In this document: piece by piece, positions 36,665 through 44,732 of the stretch
How the letters are laid out: each line of letters opens with the position of its first letter
Numbering within the stretch: the first letter of the stretch is position 1
Made by a program: the position numbers and the translations under genes
The notes under the pieces: model-generated
Database searches by the model: none
What the model was told of the DNA's origin: nothing
The model's input: the letters and a program-made list of their open reading frames with translations, nothing else
Origin: VXRD01 sp965242535
GTDB lineage: Bacteria > Latescibacterota > UBA2968
Length of the DNA stretch: 64,000 nucleotides
Reading direction: 5' to 3'
Assembly: GCA_965242535.1 (NCBI GenBank)
Contig: OZ251458.1
Coordinates: 4,774,001 to 4,838,000 of the forward strand

Positions 36665-37696
36665 TCACATCGCTGCGAGTTTGGCGATCAGGTCCACGCA
36701 TCGGTTGGAGTATCCCCACTCATTGTCGTACCACCCGCACACCTTCACCATGTTGCCGGCCATGACGGTTGTGATCATCGAATCGAAAATGCACGAATGG
36801 GCATTGCCCACGATATCGGCGGATACGATGGGATCCTCGGTGTATTCCAAAATGCCTTTCAACCGCCCCTGTGCGGCCTGCTCGAAAGCGCGGTTGACCG
36901 CGTCTGCGGTAACTTCTTTTTTCAGCACCGCGACAAAATCGGTAAATGACCCATCCGGCGTGGGCACGCGCACGGCCATGCCGTCGAGTTTGCCATTGAG
37001 TTCGGGGATCACCAAGCCCACCGCACTCGCCGCGCCCGTCGTGGTCGGAATCATCGACAGGGCCGCAGACCGCGCCCGCCGCAGGTCCGAATGGGGCGCG
37101 TCGATGAGGCGTTGGTCGCCCGTATAGGCGTGAATGGTGGTCATCAAGCCGTGTTCAATGCCAAACGAGGCGTGCAACACGCTCACCATCGGCGCCAAAC
37201 AATTGGTCGTACACGACGCGTTGGAAATCACCCCATCGCTTTTTTGCAACACCTCGTCGTTAATGCCCATCACCACAGTGGGCAGATCCCCTTTGGCAGG
37301 CGCGGAGATGATCACCTTCTCGGCACCATTTGGTCCCAGATGGGCACTCGCGGCATCCCGATCCGCAAAAAAGCCCGTGGATTCGACCACCACCTCCACG
37401 CCCAAATCGCGCCATGGCAACTGGCCGGGATCGCGTTCGGACAACACCGCCACGGCTTTGCCATCCACCATGAGCGCGTCAACTGAGGACGCGCCCACTC
37501 GCACCTCATCTTCGAGATGCACAACGCGCCCGGGATATCGCCCGTGCGTGGAATCGTACTTGAGCAAATGCGCCAGACTCGCGGCATCGGTCAAATCGTT
37601 GACCGCCACCACGTCGAGACCCCGGGCCATCGCCGCGCGAAACACCAACCGCCCAATCCGTCCAAATCCGTTGATACCCACTTTCAGTCCCGCCAT
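36665..37696 (-). CDS. gap: glyceraldehyde-3-phosphate dehydrogenase
   Basis: A 343-aa NAD-dependent enzyme: N-terminal VGINGFGRIGR, catalytic ASCTTNCLAP with the active-site Cys near residue 155, and the C-terminal WYDNEWGYSNR. It oxidises glyceraldehyde-3-phosphate to 1,3-bisphosphoglycerate. ATG at 37696 has GGAGG upstream; 13 residues of upstream frame are ignored. It lies 71 bp downstream of the phosphofructokinase gene and directly upstream of the restriction cassette that separates it from pgk. Confidence 0.97.
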   Translation of the reverse strand: MAGLKVGINGFGRIGRLVFRAAMARGLDVVAVNDLTDAASLAHLLKYDSTHGRYPGRVVHLEDEVRVGASSVDALMVDGKAVAVLSERDPGQLPWRDLGVEVVVESTGFFADRDAASAHLGPNGAEKVIISAPAKGDLPTVVMGINDEVLQKSDGVISNASCTTNCLAPMVSVLHASFGIEHGLMTTIHAYTGDQRLIDAPHSDLRRARSAALSMIPTTTGAASAVGLVIPELNGKLDGMAVRVPTPDGSFTDFVAVLKKEVTADAVNRAFEQAAQGRLKGILEYTEDPIVSADIVGNAHSCIFDSMITTVMAGNMVKVCGWYDNEWGYSNRCVDLIAKLAAM

Positions 37697-37767
37697 AATT
37701 TCCTCCAAAAGTATCGCACTCGATTCGCCTGTCACTCGCAGGCGTTCAAAGTCGCAACCTGTCCATC

Positions 37768-38808
37768 TCAGCCAAAAAACACTTTGGCGATGTCGTAAAG
37801 CCCCATGTCCACGGTACGCAATTTCGACACGGCTTCTTTCAAGTCGATCGCCACGATATTTTGACCGCGCAACGCGACCATCTTGCCAAAATTGCCCTCG
37901 CCTATCAGGTCGATGGCCGCGATCCCAAATCGCGTTCCGAGCACGCGGTCATAAGCCGAGGGGCTGCCCCCGCGCTGAATGTGACCCAACACGGTCGCGC
38001 GGCTTTCATAGCCGGTTCGCCGCTCGATTTCATCGCTCAACAAATTGCCAATGCCGCCGAGGCGCACGTGCCCAAAAGCGTCTCTTTCGCCCGATTGCAA
38101 CACCATGCTGTCGTCTTCCAACTTGGCGCCTTCGGCGACCACCACGATGCTAAACGTCTTGCCGCGCGCGTGGCGTTGGCGGATGGTGTCGCACACCTCG
38201 TCCAAATCAAAGGGCACTTCCGGAATTAGGATCACGTCCGCGCCGCCCGCGATGCCGGATTCCACGGCGATCCACCCGGCGTGGCGGCCCATGACTTCTA
38301 CGACCATCACGCGGTTGTGCGATTCCGCGGTGGTGTGCAGGCGATCTATCGCTTCCATCACGATGTTGATGGCCGTGTCAAACCCAAAGGTCTGATCCGT
38401 GCCATCCAAATCGTTGTCAATCGTCTTGGGCACGCCGACCGCCTTGATCCCCTGTTCGGTGAGGCGATAGGCCACGCCGAGCGTATCGTCGCCCCCAATC
38501 GCGATCAGCGCGTCTATGCCCATTTTCTCCATGCCCTCTCGAATGAGCGCGCCGCCGTCTGCCCCATCTTGATAGGGGTTGGTGCGCGACGATCCCAAAA
38601 TCGTACCCCCGCGCGGTAAAATCCCCGAGACGGTATCCAAATTGAGCGGTTGCGCCCTGCCTTCGAGCATCCCCTTCCAGCCTTCCAACACCCCGATCAT
38701 TTTGCAACCGTACGTCGCGATGCCCTTGCGGACAATGGCGCGAATCACCGCGTTCAACCCCGGACAATCGCCGCCGCCGGTCAGGATGCCAACGCATTTT
38801 ATACCCAT
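37768..38808 (-). CDS. 6-phosphofructokinase, probably pyrophosphate-dependent
   Basis: A 346-aa PfkA-superfamily enzyme. The phosphoryl-donor site reads IGGDDTLG and the substrate loop PKTIDNDLDG. In ATP-dependent PFKs these positions are GGDG and PGTIDND; the Asp and Lys seen here are the residues associated with use of pyrophosphate instead of ATP (established for PFK groups II/III). It phosphorylates fructose-6-phosphate, and could run reversibly. It is the first gene of the run leading to gap. AAAGGAGAG precedes the ATG. Confidence 0.92.
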   Translation of the reverse strand: MGIKCVGILTGGGDCPGLNAVIRAIVRKGIATYGCKMIGVLEGWKGMLEGRAQPLNLDTVSGILPRGGTILGSSRTNPYQDGADGGALIREGMEKMGIDALIAIGGDDTLGVAYRLTEQGIKAVGVPKTIDNDLDGTDQTFGFDTAINIVMEAIDRLHTTAESHNRVMVVEVMGRHAGWIAVESGIAGGADVILIPEVPFDLDEVCDTIRQRHARGKTFSIVVVAEGAKLEDDSMVLQSGERDAFGHVRLGGIGNLLSDEIERRTGYESRATVLGHIQRGGSPSAYDRVLGTRFGIAAIDLIGEGNFGKMVALRGQNIVAIDLKEAVSKLRTVDMGLYDIAKVFFG

Positions 38809-38868
38809 GAACTCTCCTTTGAAAAATGTTCAGATCAACGCATTCGTGCGATTTTCAAAGGCTTCAAG

Positions 38869-38895
38869 TGTATAAAATTGTGGCATACCTGTCAA
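38869..38895 (-). promoter_or_regulatory. possible promoter for the pfk-gap transcript
   Basis: Minus strand TTGACA (38890-38895), 15-base spacer, TATACA (38869-38874), about 60 bp before the start codon. Both boxes are good but the spacing is short. Confidence 0.45.
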
Positions 38896-38987
38896 GCCCG
38901 CCGTGAGGGAACCCGCAAAGCGGAGTACAAATGCAATAGCCGTCCATCGGCGAATCAAACGGGATTCTGCATTGGTCGGCACAGATG

Positions 38988-39514
38988 CACGGGGGCCATT
39001 TGTACCAACTAAATATTCTGTAAATTAAGTTATTTTCAATTTGGATACGCACAACTCAGTACCTGAGTTGCTCGCTTGTCTAAAGCGTTTGGCCCTACAG
39101 CATCGTGGGTTGCTTTCGATGCGTTGGCTACGCCTGTGCCTACGGCGTGCGGCGACCTACTTTTTGTCAACAGAGAAGACGCGAACAAGCGTCTGAAGAA
39201 AAGTAGGCGAGCGGGGTACAACTGCCCGAGCCGTTCAAAAATGCCGCTCTCATGCGCCGAGGGGCTAGGCACAGCGCGAGCGGGGTACAACTGCTCCAGC
39301 AGTTCAATCGCTTTTGTAGCAGGACAACATGAGACAGCCTGCAAGGTGGGTTGCAAGATGAATATTGGTTGCGAGATGGACTTGCGCGCTGTGCCTGATG
39401 GCTTTCGTTGATGAACTTTTGCGATGGCACGTTTGGCGATGGCTTCTCTGAAGGACGGAGGGACTGCAAAGCGATCCCGATAATGAATGAGTTGGTACAA
39501 ATGGCACGGGGGCC
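38988..39514. repeat. MITE-like element, copy 4, flanked by an 11-bp direct repeat from a REP palindrome
   Basis: The element is 38999-39502 (504 bp), with inverted ends ATTTGTACCAACT / AGTTGGTACAAAT. GCACGGGGGCC occurs on both flanks (38988-38998 and 39504-39514, one extra G at the right junction); this string is the core of the REP-like palindrome, so the element sits inside one. Both internal sites are filled with the small GAGCGGGGTACAACTG palindrome (near 39208-39238 and 39277-39308), and a hairpin segment with AGACGC...GCGTCT is present. Confidence 0.85.
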
Positions 39515-39539
39515 TGTCCCTACGACGGATGGGCTACGG

Positions 39540-39640
39540 GGTGATAGGATATCTTCCGTCTCCCGTCTCGCCTCTTCCGTCTCCCGTCTCCCGTCTTACC
39601 TTGCCTCTTCCCTCTCCCGTCTCCCCTTCCTTTCCCCTTG
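39540..39640. repeat. CT-rich (purine-rich on minus) tract upstream of groESL
   Basis: Repeated CCGTCTCCCGTCTC/CCTCTTCC phrases of the same low-complexity family as 1660-1745. It ends at the -35 box of the groES promoter. Confidence 0.7.
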
Positions 39641-39666
39641 CGTCCATTTGGGCGAGTTTGTATATT
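39638..39666 (+). promoter_or_regulatory. groESL promoter
   Basis: TTGCGT (39638-39643), 17-base spacer, TATATT (39661-39666). The CIRCE operator begins 12 bp after the -10 box, as expected for an HrcA-repressed promoter. Confidence 0.8.
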
Positions 39667-39678
39667 CTGCTTTCGCCT

Positions 39679-39705
39679 TTGGCACTCTGCACAACGGAGT
39701 GCCAA
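39679..39705. promoter_or_regulatory. CIRCE operator (HrcA binding site)
   Basis: Inverted repeat TTGGCACTC-N9-GAGTGCCAA, differing from the consensus TTAGCACTC-N9-GAGTGCTAA by one symmetrical base pair per arm. It indicates heat-shock control of groESL by the HrcA repressor; hrcA itself is not in the window. Confidence 0.93.
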
Positions 39706-39744
39706 ATCACCTTTAACTCCATAGTCGTTCAAGGAGGTTTTTAG

Positions 39745-40032
39745 ATGAATGTACGTCCGCTTTCCGACCGCATTTTGGTGCGGCGGGTGGAGGCCGCAGA
39801 GCAGGTGCAGGGGGGGATCATCATCCCCGATACGGCCAAGGAAACGCCTCAAGAAGCCGAGGTGATCGCGGTCGGCCCGGGCAAGCCCAACGATCGGGGC
39901 GATGCGATCGCGCTGACCGTGCAGCCCGGGGAAAAGGTTTTGATCGGCAAATACGCCGGCACGGAAATCGAAATTGACGGCGATGAGTTCGTGATCGTGA
40001 ACGAAGACGACGTGCTCGGCATCATCCAATAA
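39745..40032 (+). CDS. groS: co-chaperonin GroES
   Basis: A 95-aa 10-kDa chaperonin: MNVRPLSDRILVRRVE start, mobile loop containing GGIIIPDTAKE, and the conserved GTEIEIDGDEFVIV end. It caps the GroEL ring. AAGGAGG lies seven bases before the ATG. First gene of the heat-shock operon, 23 bp before groEL. Confidence 0.98.
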   Translation: MNVRPLSDRILVRRVEAAEQVQGGIIIPDTAKETPQEAEVIAVGPGKPNDRGDAIALTVQPGEKVLIGKYAGTEIEIDGDEFVIVNEDDVLGIIQ

Positions 40033-40055
40033 CGCGATAGGAGGAGATGGACATT

Positions 40056-41675
40056 ATGGCAAAGCAAATTGCTTATGGTATCGATGCGCGCGGGCGCATT
40101 CTCGATGGGGTCACGCTGTTGAGCAAGGCCGTGAAAGCCACCTTGGGGCCTGCCGGGCGGAACGTGGTTTTGGCGAAGTCGTGGGGGTCGCCCACCGTGA
40201 CCAAAGACGGGGTGAGCGTTGCCAAAGAGATCGAACTCGAAGACGCTTACGAAAATATGGGTGTGCAGATGGTCAAGGAAGTCGCTTCCAAGACGTCTGA
40301 CGTCGCGGGCGACGGCACGACCACGGCCACGGTGCTGGCCGAAGCGATTTTCCGCGAGGGCTTGCGGAATGTCACCGCAGGCGCGAATCCGATGGATCTC
40401 AAGCGCGGCATCGATGTGGCCGTCGAGGCCGTGGTCCGCGCCTTGGAGAGCCAGAGCCAACCCGTGAAAGACCGCATGTCCATTGCACAGGTCGGGACGA
40501 TTTCCGCCAACAGCGACAGCGACATTGGCGAGATCATCGCCGAGGCCATGGACAAAGTGGGCAAAGACGGCACGATTACGGTCGAAGAGGCCAAGAGCAT
40601 CGAGACGACGCTCGATGTGGTCGAGGGCATGCAGTTTGACCGCGGGTACCTGTCGCCCTATTTTGTGACGGACCAAGAGAATATGGAAGCCGTGCTCGAA
40701 GAAGCCCTCATTTTGATTCACGAGGCGAAGTTGTCCAACATGAAAGACTTGTTGCCCCTGCTCGAAAAAGTCGCCGGGGCGGGCAGGCCGCTGTTGGTGA
40801 TCGCCGAGGATGTCGAGGGCGAAGCCCTGGCCACGTTTGTGGTCAACAAAGTGCGCGGCACGCTTGCGGCTTGTGCGGTGAAAGCGCCGGGGTACGGCGA
40901 CCGCCGCAAAGAGATGTTGGGCGATATCGCCGTGTTGACCGGCGGGCGCGTGATTACGGAAGACCTCGGCATTAAGCTCGAAAATGTCCAGATCACGGAC
41001 CTCGGCCAAGCCAAGCGCGTGGTGATCGACAAAGACAATACCACGATTGTCGAAGGCGCGGGCACGGTGCTCGATATCCAAGGGCGCACGAGCCAAATTC
41101 GCCGGCAGATCGAAGAGACGACCTCCGATTACGACCGCGAAAAACTCGAAGAGCGATTGGCGAAATTGGCAGGCGGCGTGGCCGTGATCAACGTGGGCGC
41201 GGCAACCGAAACCGAGATGAAAGAAAAGAAAGCCCGCGTCGAAGATGCCCTCCATTCCGTGCGCGCTGCGGTCGAAGAAGGCATCGTGCCCGGCGGCGGC
41301 GTGGCGTTGCTCCGAAGCATTGGCGCGTTGGCCGAGGCACAAGCGCAGGGCGATCGCCAAACGGGCGTGGATATCGTGCGCCGCGCATTGCAATCGCCGA
41401 TGCGTCAAATTGCCGATAATGCCGGTTTGGAAGGCAGCTTGGTCGTGCAAAAGGTGAGCGAAGGCGAGGGGGCTTTCGGGTTTAACGCCCGCACCGAGCA
41501 GTATGAAGACTTGGTCGCTGCCGGCGTGATCGATCCGACCAAAGTGGTGCGTACCGCGATGGAAAACGCAGCGTCGATCGCCGGGTTGTTGTTGACGACC
41601 GAAGCCCTGGTGACGGATATGCCAGAAGAGAATCAAGACGCTGCACCCGCCCACGATCACGGGCACATGCACTAA
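40056..41675 (+). CDS. groL: chaperonin GroEL
   Basis: A 539-aa chaperonin, full length: GPAGRNVVL, DGTTTATVLA (ATP-binding Asp), and AAVEEGIVPGGGVALLR are visible. ATG at 40056 is used because GGAGGAG lies about ten bases upstream; an in-frame ATG at 40047 is too close. The C-terminal tail is EENQDAAPAHDHGHMH, His-rich instead of the usual Gly-Gly-Met repeats. It folds proteins with GroES under CIRCE/HrcA control; a terminator follows. Confidence 0.98.
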   Translation: MAKQIAYGIDARGRILDGVTLLSKAVKATLGPAGRNVVLAKSWGSPTVTKDGVSVAKEIELEDAYENMGVQMVKEVASKTSDVAGDGTTTATVLAEAIFREGLRNVTAGANPMDLKRGIDVAVEAVVRALESQSQPVKDRMSIAQVGTISANSDSDIGEIIAEAMDKVGKDGTITVEEAKSIETTLDVVEGMQFDRGYLSPYFVTDQENMEAVLEEALILIHEAKLSNMKDLLPLLEKVAGAGRPLLVIAEDVEGEALATFVVNKVRGTLAACAVKAPGYGDRRKEMLGDIAVLTGGRVITEDLGIKLENVQITDLGQAKRVVIDKDNTTIVEGAGTVLDIQGRTSQIRRQIEETTSDYDREKLEERLAKLAGGVAVINVGAATETEMKEKKARVEDALHSVRAAVEEGIVPGGGVALLRSIGALAEAQAQGDRQTGVDIVRRALQSPMRQIADNAGLEGSLVVQKVSEGEGAFGFNARTEQYEDLVAAGVIDPTKVVRTAMENAASIAGLLLTTEALVTDMPEENQDAAPAHDHGHMH

Positions 41676-41700
41676 ATCGCGTGCTGAGAATGATCCACGA

Positions 41701-41727
41701 GGGGTTGACCATCGGTCAGCCCCTTTT
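41701..41727 (+). terminator. groESL terminator
   Basis: Ten-bp stem GGGGTTGACC/GGTCAGCCCC (one G-T pair), three-base loop, then TTTTT. Confidence 0.9.
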
Positions 41728-41876
41728 TGTCGTAAGGCATGCCATTTGCCGATAGAAAATTGAATCCAAAAGTTCCCATCGACAAATACGACTTTTGAGA
41801 GGCAATTTTTATTTTGGAATGCGGGATTCTTTTTTTTTCACAGACAATTCTCGTAATACCAATTTAGGAGATCGTT

Positions 41877-43415
41877 ATGCAACCCAATATCGTCTTTGCC
41901 TTTGCCGATGACTGGGGGCGTTATGCCAGTGCTTATCGGAGCATCGAAGGCCCCCAGTCGCTCAACGCGATCATCGACACCCCCAACTTCGACCGCATCG
42001 CCCGCGAAGGCGCGTTGTTCACCAACGCCTTTGTGCCCGCGCCGAGTTGTACGCCATGCCGGAGTTCCATTCTCTCGGGGCAATACTTCTGGCAAACCGG
42101 CCTCGGCGCGATTTTGCAAGGGGCGCTGTGGGACGAACGCATCCCCACGTACCCGCTCGAACTCGAAAAGGGCGGCTATCACATCGGCTACACGTACAAA
42201 GTCTGGTCGCCCGGCCAAGCCGCCAATGCCCCTTATGGCGCGGAGCGAACGCGCTATGAATCCGCCGGTACCAACTACCGGCGATTCTCACATTGGGCCA
42301 CCGAACGCGCCGACGAATTGGGCGTTGAAGGCGCGAAACGAGTCCTTTTGGACGAAACCCGCGACAACTTCAATTCCTTCCTCGACGCGAGACCCAAGGG
42401 CAAACCCTTCTGCTACTGGTGGGGGCCAACCAACACGCATCGGTCATGGGAGCGCGGCTCGGGCAAAGCACTTTGGGGCCTCGACCCGGACGATCTCGAG
42501 GGCCGATTGCCCGACTTCTTGCCCGACGTCCACGCGGTTCGGGAAGACGTGTGCGACTACTTGGGCGAATGTCAGGCGGTGGATGCGGGCTTGGGCGTGT
42601 TGATCAAACGCCTCGAAGAACTCGGCGAACTCGACAACACCCTCATCGTCGTCAGCGGCGACCATGGGATTCCGGGCTTTCCGCGCGCCAAGTGCAACCT
42701 CTACGACATCGGTTGCGAAGTGGCCCTGGCCGCGCGCTGGCCCAACCACATCCCCCGAGGGCGCACGGTCCACGACTTTGTCAACCTGATGGACTTGGCG
42801 CCGACATTCCTCGAAGCCGCAGGCGTGGCTATTCCCCATAGCATGACGGGCAAAAGCCTGCTCCCGGTTCTCAAAAGCGAACGGAGTGGACAGGTCGATT
42901 CCCAGCGCACCTTTGTGGTTACAGGGCGCGAGCGACACGTCGCCACCGCGCGAGAAGGCCAACTGCCCTATCCCCAACGCGCCATTCGCACGGGCGATTT
43001 TCTCTACATCCACAACTTTGCCCCGGACCGCTGGCCCATGGGCGACCCGCAGGGCCTTGACGATCTCCATGCAACAGCCCCTTCTGTCGAAGACCTCGCG
43101 CGGAACACGCGCATCGCCTATCCCGACTTAGACGCCAGTCCCACGAAAGCCTACATGATTCACCACCGCGCAGAAGACGCCATCCGCCCCTTATTCGAAA
43201 TTGGCTTTGGCAAACGGCCGCGCGAAGAACTCTACGACCTGCGCGTCGACCCGCACTACATGAACAACCTCGCCGACGATCCCGAATACGATCCCATCTG
43301 CAAAGAACTCGCGGCCAATCTCATGCAGACCCTGCGCGAGCAAAACGACCCGCGCCTCGTCGAATCGCCCTGCCGGTTTGAACACGCGCCGTATGCCGGC
43401 CCCGTGGAAGATTAG
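41877..43415 (+). CDS. type I (formylglycine) sulfatase
   Basis: A 512-aa alkaline-phosphatase-superfamily enzyme. The maturation motif CTPCR (near residue 61) supplies the Cys converted to formylglycine; FADDWG at the N-terminus and SGDHGIPG near 262 bind the divalent cation. It hydrolyses sulfate esters, probably on sugars; no signal peptide is seen, so it may work on imported or cytoplasmic substrates. TTAGGAG precedes the ATG. Second sulfatase at 51649 has the canonical CTPAR motif. Monocistronic, with a terminator after it; 41728-41876 shows only AT-rich leader DNA. Confidence 0.9.
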   Translation: MQPNIVFAFADDWGRYASAYRSIEGPQSLNAIIDTPNFDRIAREGALFTNAFVPAPSCTPCRSSILSGQYFWQTGLGAILQGALWDERIPTYPLELEKGGYHIGYTYKVWSPGQAANAPYGAERTRYESAGTNYRRFSHWATERADELGVEGAKRVLLDETRDNFNSFLDARPKGKPFCYWWGPTNTHRSWERGSGKALWGLDPDDLEGRLPDFLPDVHAVREDVCDYLGECQAVDAGLGVLIKRLEELGELDNTLIVVSGDHGIPGFPRAKCNLYDIGCEVALAARWPNHIPRGRTVHDFVNLMDLAPTFLEAAGVAIPHSMTGKSLLPVLKSERSGQVDSQRTFVVTGRERHVATAREGQLPYPQRAIRTGDFLYIHNFAPDRWPMGDPQGLDDLHATAPSVEDLARNTRIAYPDLDASPTKAYMIHHRAEDAIRPLFEIGFGKRPREELYDLRVDPHYMNNLADDPEYDPICKELAANLMQTLREQNDPRLVESPCRFEHAPYAGPVED

Positions 43416-43438
43416 CGCGTTCAATCACAAGGATGAGA

Positions 43439-43474
43439 AAACGGCTTCTCCAAGAAAAGAGAAGCCGTTTTTTT
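43439..43474 (+). terminator. sulfatase terminator
   Basis: Perfect stem AAACGGCTTCTC/GAGAAGCCGTTT with an eight-base loop followed by TTTT. Confidence 0.92.
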
Positions 43475-43563
43475 CGGCATTGCAGGCGGCTCCCATCCCC
43501 CTCCGCCTTGTGCGTTCCCCGCTCATCCGCCTACCCCCGTCGTTCCAGCCCCATCCCCTGTAT

Positions 43564-43736
43564 GGGCAGGCCCCCGTGCCTGTCCTCGCATCCAACCACC
43601 CCCTAAATCCGTTGGTTATCCCTTTCGCACCGTGAACGTGTCTGTCCAAAAAACAAAGCCCGAGTTCATTGCGAACCCGGGCTTTTTGTGTGGCGGCCGA
43701 TGTTGCATCGGTTCGGACAGGCACGGGGGCCTGTCC
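43564..43736. repeat. two REP-like palindromes around a second terminator
   Basis: REP copies GGGCAGGC-N6-GCCTGTCC in inverse orientation at 43564-43585 and GGACAGGC-N6-GCCTGTCC at 43715-43736. Between them (43656-43686) is a hairpin AAAGCCCG...CGGGCTTT followed by TTG, a further terminator. No gene lies in 43475-43768. Confidence 0.8.
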
Positions 43737-43768
43737 CTACGGTTGATAGGGCGGGCGGGGACTGACCG

Positions 43769-44602
43769 CTAACCACTGCTTCCCGCCTGCCTGCGTCCGC
43801 CCAATGTCGCGCCGCCGTCGATGGTCAGGGCTTGGCCCGTGATGTTCTTTCCCTTATCGCTGCACAAAAAGACGACCAGATGCCCCACGTCATCCGGGGT
43901 TTGTTCCCCGCCCAATGGCACGCTGTTGCGGATCACATCGTCGAAAATTTGTCGGGCCGTGAACCCCTTATACGCCGGGTTGGTCGCTTGGATTTGAGAC
44001 GCGATCATCTCCCATGCGCGCGTCCACAGATAGCCCGGGCAGATGGCGTTGACCCTGATTCTGCGCTCTGCGAGTTGCCGAGCCATCGTTCGCGTCAAGT
44101 GAATCACCCCGGCTTTGGCCGCGCCGTAAGCCGGCATCGAAACGCTGGGCATCAGCGCGGCGATCGACGCGATGTTCACAATGCTGGATCCGCGCTCGAG
44201 ATGCGGAATCGCCGCTTTGGAAGACGCGAAGACCGTGCGGAGATTGGTCCGCAACTGCGCGTCCCAATCCTCGGCGGACAATTCGGTCAGCGGGATTTCC
44301 AATGACGCCTTGGCCGCGTTGGTATCCGGCCCGCCAATGCCCGCGTTGTTGATCAAAATATCGAGCGATCCGAATGTCGCCACGGCCCGATCGACCGCCG
44401 AGCGCATCGCGCTTTCATCGGACGCATCGGCGGAGAGACCGATTGCAGGCGTTGCGAGCGTCCCTGCGGTTTCTTTCGCGCCCTCGCCATCCAAATCCGC
44501 AATCGCGACCTTCGCGCCCGCGTCTGACACGAGTTTTGCTATCGCCGCGCCAATCCCTCGCGCCGCGCCTGTGATGAGTGCGATTCGCCCGTCTAAATCC
44601 AT
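43769..44602 (-). CDS. short-chain dehydrogenase/reductase
   Basis: A 277-aa classical SDR: TGAARGIGAAIA cofactor loop, NNAG near residue 90, catalytic Ser and PAYGAAKAG (YxxxK) near 165, and the IDGGATLGG end. ATG at 44602 is chosen because the nucleotide-binding strand starts there; the longer frame upstream is the shadow of the S9 peptidase gene and of REP repeats. AGAGG at suitable distance comes from the edge of a REP palindrome. Substrate unknown; a sugar or polyol alcohol group is likely. Confidence 0.88.
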   Translation of the reverse strand: MDLDGRIALITGAARGIGAAIAKLVSDAGAKVAIADLDGEGAKETAGTLATPAIGLSADASDESAMRSAVDRAVATFGSLDILINNAGIGGPDTNAAKASLEIPLTELSAEDWDAQLRTNLRTVFASSKAAIPHLERGSSIVNIASIAALMPSVSMPAYGAAKAGVIHLTRTMARQLAERRIRVNAICPGYLWTRAWEMIASQIQATNPAYKGFTARQIFDDVIRNSVPLGGEQTPDDVGHLVVFLCSDKGKNITGQALTIDGGATLGGRRQAGSSG

Positions 44603-44618
44603 GTGATGATGCCTCTTC

Positions 44619-44696
44619 GGACAGGCACGGGGGCCTGTCCCTACGGTTGATAAGGTGGGGACTGATCCCCGTTTCGGATAGGTACGGGGCCTATCC
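44619..44696. repeat. pair of REP-like palindromes upstream of the SDR gene
   Basis: GGACAGGC-N6-GCCTGTCC at 44619-44640 and a diverged copy GGATAGG-N7-CCTATCC at 44676-44696. The divergence is compensatory (both arms changed), showing that the stem is maintained. Confidence 0.8.
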
Positions 44697-44732
44697 CTAC
44701 GGACGATAGGACGAGGGCTGCCCCCCGCTTTT

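Noticed and set aside
39849..41672. 607-codon frame antisense to groEL
   Set aside because: Exact shadow of groEL; His-rich, motif-free translation typical of antisense frames.
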